From Meloidogyne chitwoodi (taxonomy: Eukaryota; Nematoda; Chromadorea; Rhabditida; Meloidogynidae), in the NCBI GenBank assembly GCA_015183035.1, contig JACZZP010000005.1:558001-622000 (forward strand): 64,000 nt of DNA. Direction: 5' to 3'. The translations under genes were made by a program, and so were the position numbers. The notes under the pieces were generated by a model. It was not told where the DNA came from. It searched no databases and worked only from the letters and a program-made list of their open reading frames with translations. Shown here piece by piece: positions 42,901 through 54,900 of the stretch (position 1 is its first letter; each line of letters starts with the position of its first letter).

Positions 42901-45900
42901 TTGAGCGTTGTTATTATTGCCCAACTGGGCAACAGGGTACAACAGGTCCAACTGGAAAAGCTGGACCTAGAGGAATGAAGGTATATTTAGCTAATAATTA
43001 ATTATTAAATTAATTAAAAAATAATTTTAAGGGAGTAAATGGAAAACCAGGTCAACAAGGAAGAGATGGCCAACCTGGCACACCTGGGGATAATGGTATA
43101 AAGAGAGATTAATCTATAATCACAAAATTTAGGACCACCTGGCGCTCAAGGAGCTGTAGGACCACAAGGCCCTATTGGCGAGAAGGGACGTGATTTTCAT
43201 CAACCAATCGGTCGTCCTGGTCCAAAGGGTCCAAAAGGACCTCCTGGATCTCCCGGCCCAATTGGAAATCCAGGAATGCCAGCATCACAAGGACCACCAG
43301 GCGAAATAAGTGGAGAAAGAGGAAATCAAGGTATTTTTAAAAAATTTTAAATTTAAATTATATTTTAATAAAAAAAGGTCCGCCAGGAGAAGCTGGAAGA
43401 CCAGGACCTCAAGGCTTGGAAGGACCTAATGGCAGAACAGGCAAATTAAAAATATTAAAATAAAATTTTTTATGAATATTTTAAGGACCCGATGCACATT
43501 ATTGTAGCTGTCCAGCTCAGTCATTTGTTAGCAGGTTATTTTTTGCCGGGGGATTTTTTAGAATTTTTTTTTAATATAAAATAATAATTATTTTAACAGA
43601 ACAAAAATCAATGAATCAAGTGGTCGCAGTCCTTATAATTATCATTTTGGCAAGTCAAGACGAACACGTGTTTAATAAATTAAATACAAGGAAAGAAAAT
43701 TATTTTTCTCGTTTTTTGCTGAATTTTAGGTCTCCGCGAAATTTTATATTTCGCCATTAATAATAATTATTTTAATTAAATAAAATATTAATTTATTAAA
43801 ATTAATTTAAAAAAGAATAAACATCCTACTCTTTTAAAAATTTTGATTGTCAACACTCCCTTTATAATTACTGATTTAATTCACTTTGATCTTTGTCGGC
43901 GTTAATGACACTTGCACAGTCCCCTGTCACTATAACTACTAATGAAACTTTCCGAAGATCTTCAAAAAATCAAAATCAGACTGATATTTAGTTTTTCAAA
44001 TATTTTTCGATCCGCAGGGATGTCATTATTACCGGATTTTTAATAAATTAAAAAAGTACCTCTTTAACTCCAGTTTTAGCCAAAAATTTTCTCATTGCCT
44101 TTAAATTAATTAAATTAATTTTTAAAATAAAAATTAACCTCCCAAGAAACATCCAAAATACCCATAAATAACAAAACTGCTTGTAAAATATCACGAATAG
44201 CTTCAGGAGGAGCTCTTAAACTCCTTATTTCAGACAAACTCTCAGATTTAATTGAACCAACTGCTTCACGAGCTTCTTTTAACAAAGGCTCTACCTATAA
44301 AATTAATTTAAATAATTTAAAAAATAATTTCAATAATATAAAAAATTTGCTAAAGGCTACAAATTATATTTTCGGTATGTTCTTATAACGGGAGTTAATT
44401 TTATAAGCAAAAGTTTTTCCTCAAAAATAGACTGAATATTTATATAAAAAATTTAAAATTACAGTTATAACTAAAATTTTTAATAAATAAAAAATAAAAA
44501 AAATGGTTATTTTCGACCCTAATAAAAATTAAAAAAAAAATATTTAAATAAAAAAAAATAAATTAATTAACCTCGCTCAATTGTTGATCAATTAATTTCT
44601 TCTGTTCTTCAATTTTTAAATTTTCAGCTTCGGTAGCATTTTTTAATCCTTCCATATCAGCCTTTTGTTCATTTGCACTAGTCATACTTTTAGTAATTTC
44701 TGATAAAGCAGAATCAGCCTCTGACTGTTTTTCTGCTAATAATTTAGATTTTTTTGCTGCTCTTTTTTGAAGTTTTGCTACAGAAGTTTTTGTTTCTGTT
44801 AATTTTGTTACTCCTCCTCTAAGTGAATTTAAACGTTTTTCGATTGTTGATTTTTTAGTGGACAAAAGTTGATGATAATTTTGAACAAAAATTGAAAAAC
44901 GTTCGGGGGTTTGACATTCTTTTGGGGATAATTGAAATAATTTAACAAATGAGTGTAATAGCCAATTTGGGGGAATTTGTTTTTGGTTGTTATTCTTGTT
45001 GTCTAAATGATCATTTTTCTTTTGTAAAAGAGTCAATTCTGCAATTTGTTGAAGTGTTTCAGAAGATAAATTTGGTTGCCAAATCTAAGAATTTTTTAAA
45101 ATATTTTTTTATTTAAATTTCTTTTAGCACTAATGTATATTTAATATTTTTTCAACTTCTCTATTTTAAGTTTTAAGTATAAATTTTGAACTGAAAAGCC
45201 CCCGATATGACTTAATTTGTAATTATATATAAGGACAAGTAAAAGGGATGTGGTACTTACGTATTATCCCTAAGCACTTTTGCGGACTTTTTTTGCGGAC
45301 AAATTTATTTTTTCATTATAAATAAAAAATAGACTAAAAAATTAAATAAGATTTTATTATTCTTTATAAATAAATTTGTCCGCAAAAAAAGTCCGCAAAA
45401 ATGCTTAGGGATAATACGTAAGTACCAGAGATGTTTCATAGTTGTTCAGGAGAGCACATAATAACTCTTTTTTAATTAAACAACTTTTAGGGTTAACCTT
45501 TGTATTTATTTAAATAACAAAATTTAAATAATAATAAAAAAACATACAATATTACACCGCTTATAAAGCGACGGATTCGAAAGAATTCTTGTTGAAAATT
45601 TAGGATGTCCAGTATTCATAATCATTGCTATATGTAAATTTTGTTGAACTTTAAAAGCAAAATAATCGTGTAAACTGCCCGTTGTTCCTCCTCCACCTCC
45701 AAAACCTTCTTCCATTGCTGAATCTCTTTAAAAAGAGAAAAAATAAATTTTTAATAATTTTATATTTTAATTTAAGCACCGAAGACGTGCCAGGAGAGAG
45801 TCAAATTCCTGTTGGCTGTTATACAACCCTGGTACATTCCCTGAGGCAATTAAAGAGTTTATGTATTGAAGAAAAGCTTCATCAAGTAGTTGATAGTCTT

Positions 45901-48900
45901 CAAACACTAACAGAACCTGTTCATCATCAATACAGGCTAATTGAATTGCATCTCTCAAATCTTGACTAAATTGACGAAGAGAATAAGAAGATGAGACTCT
46001 AAGGGTACAAAGTCTAAATAAAAATTAAAAAATATATATAAAAAAAATTTAAAATATTTTTATTGTTGAAAAAGAAATTAAAAGGAAAATCAAAAAATAA
46101 TTATAAGGGAAACTGTGCTATGCAGAGAAATATAACTTACTCTGCGCTCTCTGCCTTTGTCTTCTACATAACTACTCTCCCTACATTGGTTATTTTATTA
46201 TAACTTTTTTTAAAATTTATATAAAAATATAAACTAAAATTTAAAAAATAAATAATTAAAATATGGATTTTCTAAAAATGAAGGTTTATAAAATTTGGTC
46301 AATTTTTGACAAATTTATAGCAAAATGCTGAATAAGCGATCTGCCCCACTTTTTTATTCTTTAATTTTTTCTTAAAATTTTTTCAGCATTAATTAAATAA
46401 ATATTTTTTTTTAAATTAATTACTTCATTTGATGCATTTGACTAATAATATCAATAATTGCACGACTTCCAATTCCTGCCTGTCCAGCTAGTAGAACTGA
46501 CCCTCCTGGTGATGTAAAAATTCTAAGTAATAGAAATATTTTTAAAAATTAAAAAAAATATTTTAAAGTGTAACCTATCCATAGCTAAACACATTTCCAT
46601 AAATGTGTCACTAATAGGAAGACTAACAGCTTCATCATTATCCACTTTCAAGCGATTTAGTGCTCTTTGAATTTGTGAGGAATAATCTGATTTATTTATT
46701 TTCTGCATAATTTTCCCTCCTTTTTGTTTGTTGTTTTCTTTTGTTAAAATTCCAGTAGTTGGGGCAAACAGTACAGAACGTTCACGTAAAGGAAAATGCT
46801 CGTTTAAAATTGTTTGGAGTTGTAGACGATGTTCTAGGCTTATTAAACGATCAGAAAAGATTCTTAAAGCTTCAAAATGTACACATTGGTAAAGTTGATC
46901 AGAGTCTGCTGAAAAAAAAGATTTAATAGACTGAGTTCAATATTTATTAAAAATTATTTTTTTATTTTTTAAATTCTTTCAATTTAATAAATTAATTTTG
47001 GTTATTTTTCTATTATTTTTTTATAATTAAATATTTTCTTTTACCTTCATCAAACTCATATCGTTGTAAACTACAAACCCAATTGGTTAAATCAAAAGTA
47101 GTAAAAACATAATGAAAATGTTCGTTTGGTGTTAATGTTTTTGTTAATTTAGTAAATGTTGTTGTCATTGCTAAAACAAGTTGTTCTAAACGATTAGAAA
47201 GGCTAGAGCCTCCTTTTAATGTTTTTGATTCGAAAAATTGTTTTAGATTAGAAGAACAAATTGATTGAAGTTCTTTCTCATCTGGGAAATCCAAAAAAAG
47301 CACACGAAGTTTAGAAGCGAATCTAAAAATAAGTTAAGGGTTTTTTTTATTTAAAGGCTTTTTATTAGAGAGAAAAATGATTCTAAAAAAATAAAATAAA
47401 TTTTTTTAAATTAAGATACCTCTCAGGCAAAGGAAAGCGTTCTGCCCCACTTGCCGTGGAAACATTTAAAATAATTTGAACATTTTCTAACCCTATCCAT
47501 TCCAAATTTTTATCATAAAATCCATTATAGTCCAATGCTTGTTCAAGAAAAGCTATTAATTGTGAAGTACCATAAATATCAGTAAATGAAAGATTTGGTG
47601 ATTTTAAATGTAATAATAGACGTTCATGTTCTTTTGGCTTAAGCACACGACCACTAGAACCACCAGCACCGCTTACCTGGACACAATGTTCTAATAACTT
47701 AATAAAAAAATTATTAGGAAAATAAAATTATTTAATTTTTTGACACAAATTAAATAATAAGCGAAAAATTAAACTCCACTGCTAATATATTGTGTGACAC
47801 TATGAACGGATTTTTGGGTGATACTATGAATGTATTGTGATTACTATATACTTAAGCCTAAGAATATAATTAAAATCAGACAACATTTCCAAGTAAATAA
47901 TAATATTAACTGTATTATTATTTTAAATTTTTTTTAATACTATAATACACAGCCTATCTTTAAAATGAAAAGGTATTTTTATCAATCAACAGACTGACAT
48001 CCAAAAATAACAAATCAAACTAGTACAATTAAGCATACCATCCTTCAAGTAAAAGTATTAATATTTATTAAAATTTTAAATAAAGTATATTATGTAAAAT
48101 TAAAACAGTTAATTAAGTTCGATTTTGCTTAATATTATTTATTTAATTAATTTTATAATAAATGCTTATCTACATTAAGAGGTAAAATGCACGTACATAT
48201 GGTGTTTTTTATATTTTTGGATATCAGTCTTTGTACTGATAAATTATTAAAGTTTTAAATATGCTCAAAAATAAACAAATGTCTGGTAAATTACTATTTA
48301 GTTGCTGCAACTGCTTTGCGAGAACGTTAACTTACTTTGCGCTTTCTGCCTTTGTCTAAAACATAACTACCCTCCCTACATTTTAGGTTATGTTATCACA
48401 ACTTTTTTTTTAAATTTATATAAAAATATAAACTAAAATTAAAAAAATAAATAATTAAATTAGAGTTATTTGAAAATTAAAGTTTATAAAATTTGGTTAA
48501 TTTTTGAACAAATTTATGAAAAATTCTGAATAAGCGATATGATCAATTTTATTAAAATTAAATATTTACATTATAAAATTTTTTAAAAACCTAATTTTAT
48601 TTTATTTATTAAAAAAAACTTCCATTTAATTAAATTAAAACCAACTAATTGTTCAATATGTAAAGCATTACTCTGTGCCCCACAATGCATAGTTAAAAGA
48701 TGTGTTCTTTGTAAAATTCCCCCAGCCTCTTCAAAACAACTTTTTAATAAAAATTCTTTTCCTGAACCATCTGGCCCTAATAAAAGAATATTTTCAAATT
48801 TTGGATAAAATGAAGAAGTTTCAGTTTCATTTAATTTATTAATATTTTTAAAAGTATTGGTATCTCCCATATTAAGCCATTTAAGTAAAGTTTCACGTGC

Positions 48901-51900
48901 TGATTGCATTCTTGGGCTCATTACAATGTTTAATTTATTGCTAGTTGTTATAATCTTAATTTTATAAAAATAAATTTATATTTAATTAAAATTAATTATA
49001 TTCAATTAAATCTCGTTATAAGAACACTTAGGAATATAAACTCACGTTATAAGGACACTTTGATATATATAAAAACAATAATTATAACGTAATCAATTGA
49101 TTGTTCCCATATGTAAGAAGAGTATAATGGATATAAGGACACCATTCTCTAGGGTGTCCTTATAACAGGAGTTAACTGTGCATTTTAGTTAATCGTATGT
49201 ATTTGACAAAAATAACAAAAATATGGGAAATGGAAGAAAAGATTGTATTTTTGGAAGCAAAATAATTATTTTTAGTGATTAAATAAATAACAAGATAAGA
49301 GATAAGATAAGCAAAAAAGATATATTTTTTAAAATTAAATTCTCATTTTTTTGTTTATTTAAATTGTTTTCTCATATTTTTAATTTGATTATAAATTTTC
49401 TAAATTTATTTTATTAATTATTAAAATATATTTACATTGTTTTCATCTCCACTATAGGCCATCAAAATATCAGTACGTAACTCAGCAAAAATATTTATTG
49501 GATTTTTTGGATCGGGTAGATTAGTACCATTAAATACAATACTTTGAGCAAATTCTTGGCGAGTATCAATTTCTACATAAGGAAGCAGAGTTCTTAAGAT
49601 ATAAACCAAAAATTGATTTCGAGTTTGTGAATGGCGAATCAAAGAAAGGGTATTCATTAAAATACCTTAAGAAGAAAATTTAAATTTAAAATAAATTTAA
49701 TAAAAATAAATATCTCAAAGTCAGATCCTTTTTTATTTTTCCAGTCTAAAATTTATCCGAAAACCCAAATTATGTGTTGTGTGACAAGGAATCCCCAAAA
49801 ATTTAGCTCAATTTTGCTTCTTCTACTTACCAACTTGACTACAAGTAAAATCCCTATTAAGGTGTTCAAATGTCCATTCAACTGCTGGAATGAGATTTGA
49901 GTTAATCCAATCAGGCAATTGAGAGGGTAGAGAATTACCATATTGAACAATAAATCTGTTTTTAAAAAATTAGATTTTTATTTTTTTGTCACCTTCTCTT
50001 ATATCACATTACCTATCAATAACAGCTTTTAAAGGGAGATCCTCTCTACTCAACAAAATCATTCCTACACGTGAAATCGTTGCAGGAGAAGCATAACTTA
50101 AATCAACACATTCAAATAAAAAATTGACATTTGGTCCAAATTGTATTCTTTCACCAGAGGGTAATGTCAATAAACGATTATCGTCCAAAACAGAGTTTAA
50201 TGCCTCAATCCATTCTGGGTCAACATCTCCATCACAAACAATCCAAGCTGGCTTGACTGGATCTTTGGTAGCTGCTCTAGAAGCTTGACTTAAAGTTCCA
50301 TCTGTCCATTCACGGGTATCGGGTTCTAAATGTCCGAGAAGACGAGAACGAGGCATTGATTTTGGATTCATTCTGTCAATAAAAGTTTAAACAATTTTTT
50401 AAATTTTATTTAAATTTATTATTTAGAATTTTGGTTCAAGTTGAAAGAGGAAGGATCTCCATGGGAGTGTGAAAATACCCTATTTCTTCGATTAGTTGAC
50501 CTTCCTCAATTACTTACACCCTCCAGGGATAGGTTGAAACATTAATAACCCACCTCTTCCCTCCCATAAGTGCACTCCCTCGCCCTACCCTATTAATTGA
50601 CCCCCCTCGATTTAGGTTGAAACAATAAGTACTCAGGGTAACTAATCGAAGAAATACGGTATCTATTAGAGTATGGGTGTCTCTTGGAATATTAACAAAA
50701 TAGACAAGTCCTGTATTTTGTAAACCGTTAATTTGTGAGTGTCATATTGGAATTTTGAATTTTACTTTGGGAGAGGGGTCTTGTATAATGAAAGCCTCTG
50801 TTTGAGTGTAAGGTTAAATCATTAAAAAGAAGAGTAAAAGTCATACTTGTAAACATCAATCATCTGAAAACCACTAGAAGAAAGTGCTCCCTGTAACAAA
50901 TGCCAAAGTGTAGATTTCCCTGTACCAGGAGGCCCAACAATAATTACACCAACTCTTTGTCTTAATTGCTCATAAAGTTCAAAAATTTTGTGCATTTGAA
51001 TTGTGCTTAAAGTTATTTGCATATTTTGGGCAGCAGCTTCCAAATGTGGACGAAGTTCGTCAAATTGCATCTAAAAAATTAAAAAAAATTTTTTTTTTAA
51101 ATTTCTAAAAAATTTCTTTTTTACCGTTCTATTAGGCACCCCTGGAAAAATATCTTCCAATAAAATTCTAAAACGTTTAGCATCTTCAAAAGTAAGCTTT
51201 GACATTGTATTTAAATGTAAATTTTGAACTACAAGTTCTCTTTCTTCTTCTAAAGTTAATTTTTGTTGAAGATGTTTTTGACTTTTTAAGTCTTGTCTTT
51301 TTTTAGTTATTGAATCAGCACATCCTTTTAATACTGTTTTGAGGGCACGAAGTCCCCAATCGTAATGTTGTTGGTTACTTAGCATTGCATTTGAAAGTGT
51401 AAAGGTTGTTACAAGTTTTCTAGCTAGAGATTTTGCCTAAAAGATAATATTTTTTGAGAAAAAAAATTTCAAAAAAATTTCAAAAAATATTCAAAAAAAT
51501 TTTAAAAAAAATTTCTCAAAAAAATTACTTGACTATAACCCTCAGCAAAAAGAAGAGTTTCAGCAATTAATTCATTATCTGGCACAGACATTGCCACCGG
51601 ACGGAATAATTGTTTTAGATTATCAGGTAAACGTTGTCTACCACCATAACCCTTCCCTGCTGGATTGAGTGTTACAAAAATTGCCGAATTTGCATTGACT
51701 GGAACAGAAGAATGATCTCCTATTTGGCAAGTATTAGCTCTGATACGAACTGCTTCTTGGATAATTTGGACTTGACTGGACACTGCAGAGAGAACTCCCT
51801 TTGTTAAACGGTTAAATTCGTCAAAACATCCCCAGGCACCGCATTGGACGAGACCGACAAAAATGCGACTTATAGCATTCACATCAATGCCTTCATCACA

Positions 51901-54900
51901 ATTAAAAACCAAAACCTAAAAATATATTTAAATAAAATTAATAAATATTTAATTTAATTTACTTGTCTTCCCAAAAGTCCAGCTAAAGCTTTAACTGATT
52001 CAGTCTTTCCAGTGCCTGCTGGACCATAAGGATTTCCACCTAAACCCATAGCAAGTGCATGAGTTAAAGTTAAATAACATTTATCAGTTAGAGGAGTATT
52101 TACTAGCTTTTGGGCATTTCCTTGATATTCGTAAGAATAAGGAAATTCGTGGTCTGCATGTCGGACAATAACAAGTCCAGAAACCTAAAAAAAATTTTTT
52201 TTAAAGTTTTTTAGGTTAAATCTCTTGACTGGAGAACGGCAAAATCGCAGTCGGGATTCCGATCCGGATTTTTTTTTCAACCGTGACCGGCAGGGATTCC
52301 AGGGATTAAATCCCGGGGAATACCAAAAATCGGGATTCCGGGACCGAGATCACGGAAAATCCCGACCGAGATCCCTCCCATGCCGTATCTACTCTTTGCA
52401 CGTACCAAATAAAATCTTAATTGTCTTCTCCATGTCCAGCAAATAATTGACTGATTATTTTCCGCAACAATAAGTTGATCAAGAATGGAAATATGATGTA
52501 TCAAGTCTAACACTAAAGATTTTAGTTTCAACTGTCCTAAAGGTTCGTCTGTAGATGAACCACTCAATTGTTCAAGTTGTTTGACTAATTGACGTCGATA
52601 AGAAGTTAAATTTTCGGTAGGATTGCTTCCAACAGAAGAGAGACATTTTTCGACATCACTGCAGAATTTTATTTGTTCTGATAGGCATAAAACTTGTGAG
52701 GGATAAAGAGCAGAGTTTAGAGGACGTTCATGCAAACAGTCAACAACCTGATGATTAAAAAATAAATTTAAAAAATTTATTTTTTTTATTAACCAATCTC
52801 TGCAGTGTATTTCTCATTTCTTCACTTAAAGCTTCCAACCAAATTTCAACTTTAGGGACAATTTGGACAGGCTTCATAAGCTGAACAGTCTCTCCCTCAG
52901 CAGAAATCATTGCCCGAATGTTTTGTAATTGGGTATCAAATGCTACTCTGTTTATTCCTTTTAAAAAAAATTAAAAAAATAAAAAATTCTAATTATTACC
53001 TTGAAATAATTTTTTCAAATGTGATTGAATGACCGCAGGATTAGTTGATTGTCCAACAATTTCAAGAAGATCGTCATCCCCAAGAAAATAAAATCGCGGA
53101 AATGCACTTCTCTTTTCTTCAAGAAAATCGTTTAAAGCTCTTTGGCATCTATTTAATTGGTCTACTAATTGTTCTAATGTCCGTTTCAAAGCAGAACTGT
53201 TGCCAGAGCAAAGGGAGATTATTCGGTTGTCCCTTAAAAATAATTTTAAAATTTTTTTAAATCAAATAACTTCTTGAAAATGCTCCTAAAGTATAAAATA
53301 AATTACCTTGAAATATCATTAATAATAATTCTAAATTCTGCATCTATCCGATTAAAACGAGCTGCTTCAGAAGGTAAAGAGCCTCTTCCAAAAATGGGCT
53401 CTAAATATACCCATTTTCTTTGAATTTCGGTAAGATGATGTAAATATAATTCTAAATCTGATATTTTTCTTTCCCATATTGCAATCTGTTCGGCGAATTG
53501 AGCATAATAAGAAGAATTGCGAAGAGAAGAAATTAGGGCTTGATTATCTCTCACTTGGTTAAGCACAGGCTTCCACTCTTTTACAATTTTTAGAGAAGCG
53601 CCGCTAGCATGTCTTTGGAAGTTAAAATATTAATTTTAGATTAAAAAATATAAGAATACTCAAAAATAAACATAGAAATTAATTTTTCAAAATTCTGAAC
53701 TCTCCAAACTTTTTATCCTTTCAAATCAACTTACTTATAATCTGATAAAGAAAATTCTGCTTGTGCCGCCCACATTTCCAATTCTTGAATTGCTTCACGA
53801 ATGCTTACTTCCCCGTGGGCACGAGAATTTAATTCTTTTAATTTATCCAAGTTTGTACTTAATTTTTGTTGAGAATTCAAAAGATTTCCAAATGTGAGTT
53901 TTTCAAGAGATGTGCCGCGAGGAAGGCCAAGTAGGCGAAACATTTCAAGCCTTTAAGTATATATTAAATTAAGTCAACTCACTGATATTAATACTGTAAC
54001 ATTTAAATAAATAAAATCACCAATGGTCCGCACTGAAAATATCTCCGCGACAAAATTTCAAATTAATAGAGAATTCACGCATTTGTTCAATATCTTTCTG
54101 CAGTCTTACAGCTACATTACTAGTTTGAACTGATTTAAGCTTGTCAAGCCATTGCTGAAGAAATTCATCAAACATGTATGTTTTGCTTCGGAAAAGTATC
54201 CATTCCTTTGAAAATAAATTAATTTTAATTTAATTTTTTTTAAAGTTTTACCTGATCAGAAAGTGGTTGAAGAGCATTACTAAAATCTTCATAAAGAAGA
54301 TAGTTTGACTCATAATTTTCTAAATCTGTTCTAAGTTCATCAAGAAGAGGCCATTCTGTCTGTTCAATATCAAATTGTTCACATTCAAGCCTAACTTTTT
54401 CAATTTTTTCAAAAAGTTTGTCAAATTCCTGTCTTTTTTCTCGAATAAATTCAACGGCACGGATAAGAGCCATTCTATCATCCTAAAAATAAAAAATTAT
54501 TTTGGTGAAAAAACCTTTCAAGGTACAAAAGGCACAAAAAATCACCTGTGAAGTAAAAATTTCTGAACGAGGCTTGAATTGATTCCATAAAGAATGAAGC
54601 TTTTCCAACTCTTCCCCCAATGTTTTTATTGATGCTCCAACATTTCCTTTCATTGTTTTTACTTGATCACGCATCATTAATTCATGAGTTTCTAATAAAT
54701 TGAGAAATATTGAAAATTGTTCTCGTGTCTGTTTAACACTATCAGCGACACCTTGTTCACTACCAAATAATGATCTGAATAATTTTAATAATTAAAAAAT
54801 ATAAGAGGAATTAGTAAAAAACAGTAAAATGGGCCCTTCGCATTATGTAAAGGCTGGAAGGAACATTACTAGTATGTACAACTAAATATTTGAATTACTG

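Larger units (their letters stand above)
40819..44044. mobile_element. 3.2-kb inverted-repeat-bounded segment carrying a collagen gene
   Basis: Outermost ends ATTAAAAATCCGGT (40819-40832) and ACCGGATTTTTAAT (44031-44044) are exact inverse copies. Inside them, 40831-40910 and 43857-43936 form a second 80-bp inverted pair (GTTATAGTGACAGGGGAC, TAACGCCGACAAAGATCAAA, AGTAATTATAAAGGGA). Removing 40819-44044 leaves an intron of 39 bp, the ordinary size for this gene, which argues that the whole segment was inserted. No clear target duplication and no transposase were found. The alternative is two copies of one short element in opposite orientation on either side of a relocated gene. Confidence 0.6.
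40300..45087 (-). other. che-3: che-3 exons: stalk coiled coil and microtubule-binding domain
   Basis: CC1 is encoded by 44571-45087 ([20 protein letters not shown]). Next are an exon at about 44140-44293 ([20 protein letters not shown]) and a 39-bp exon 44060-44098 ([13 protein letters not shown]). After a 3265-bp intron, 40313-40794 encodes the rest of the binding domain and CC2 ([39 protein letters not shown]). The long intron therefore cuts the microtubule-binding domain. Confidence 0.85.
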
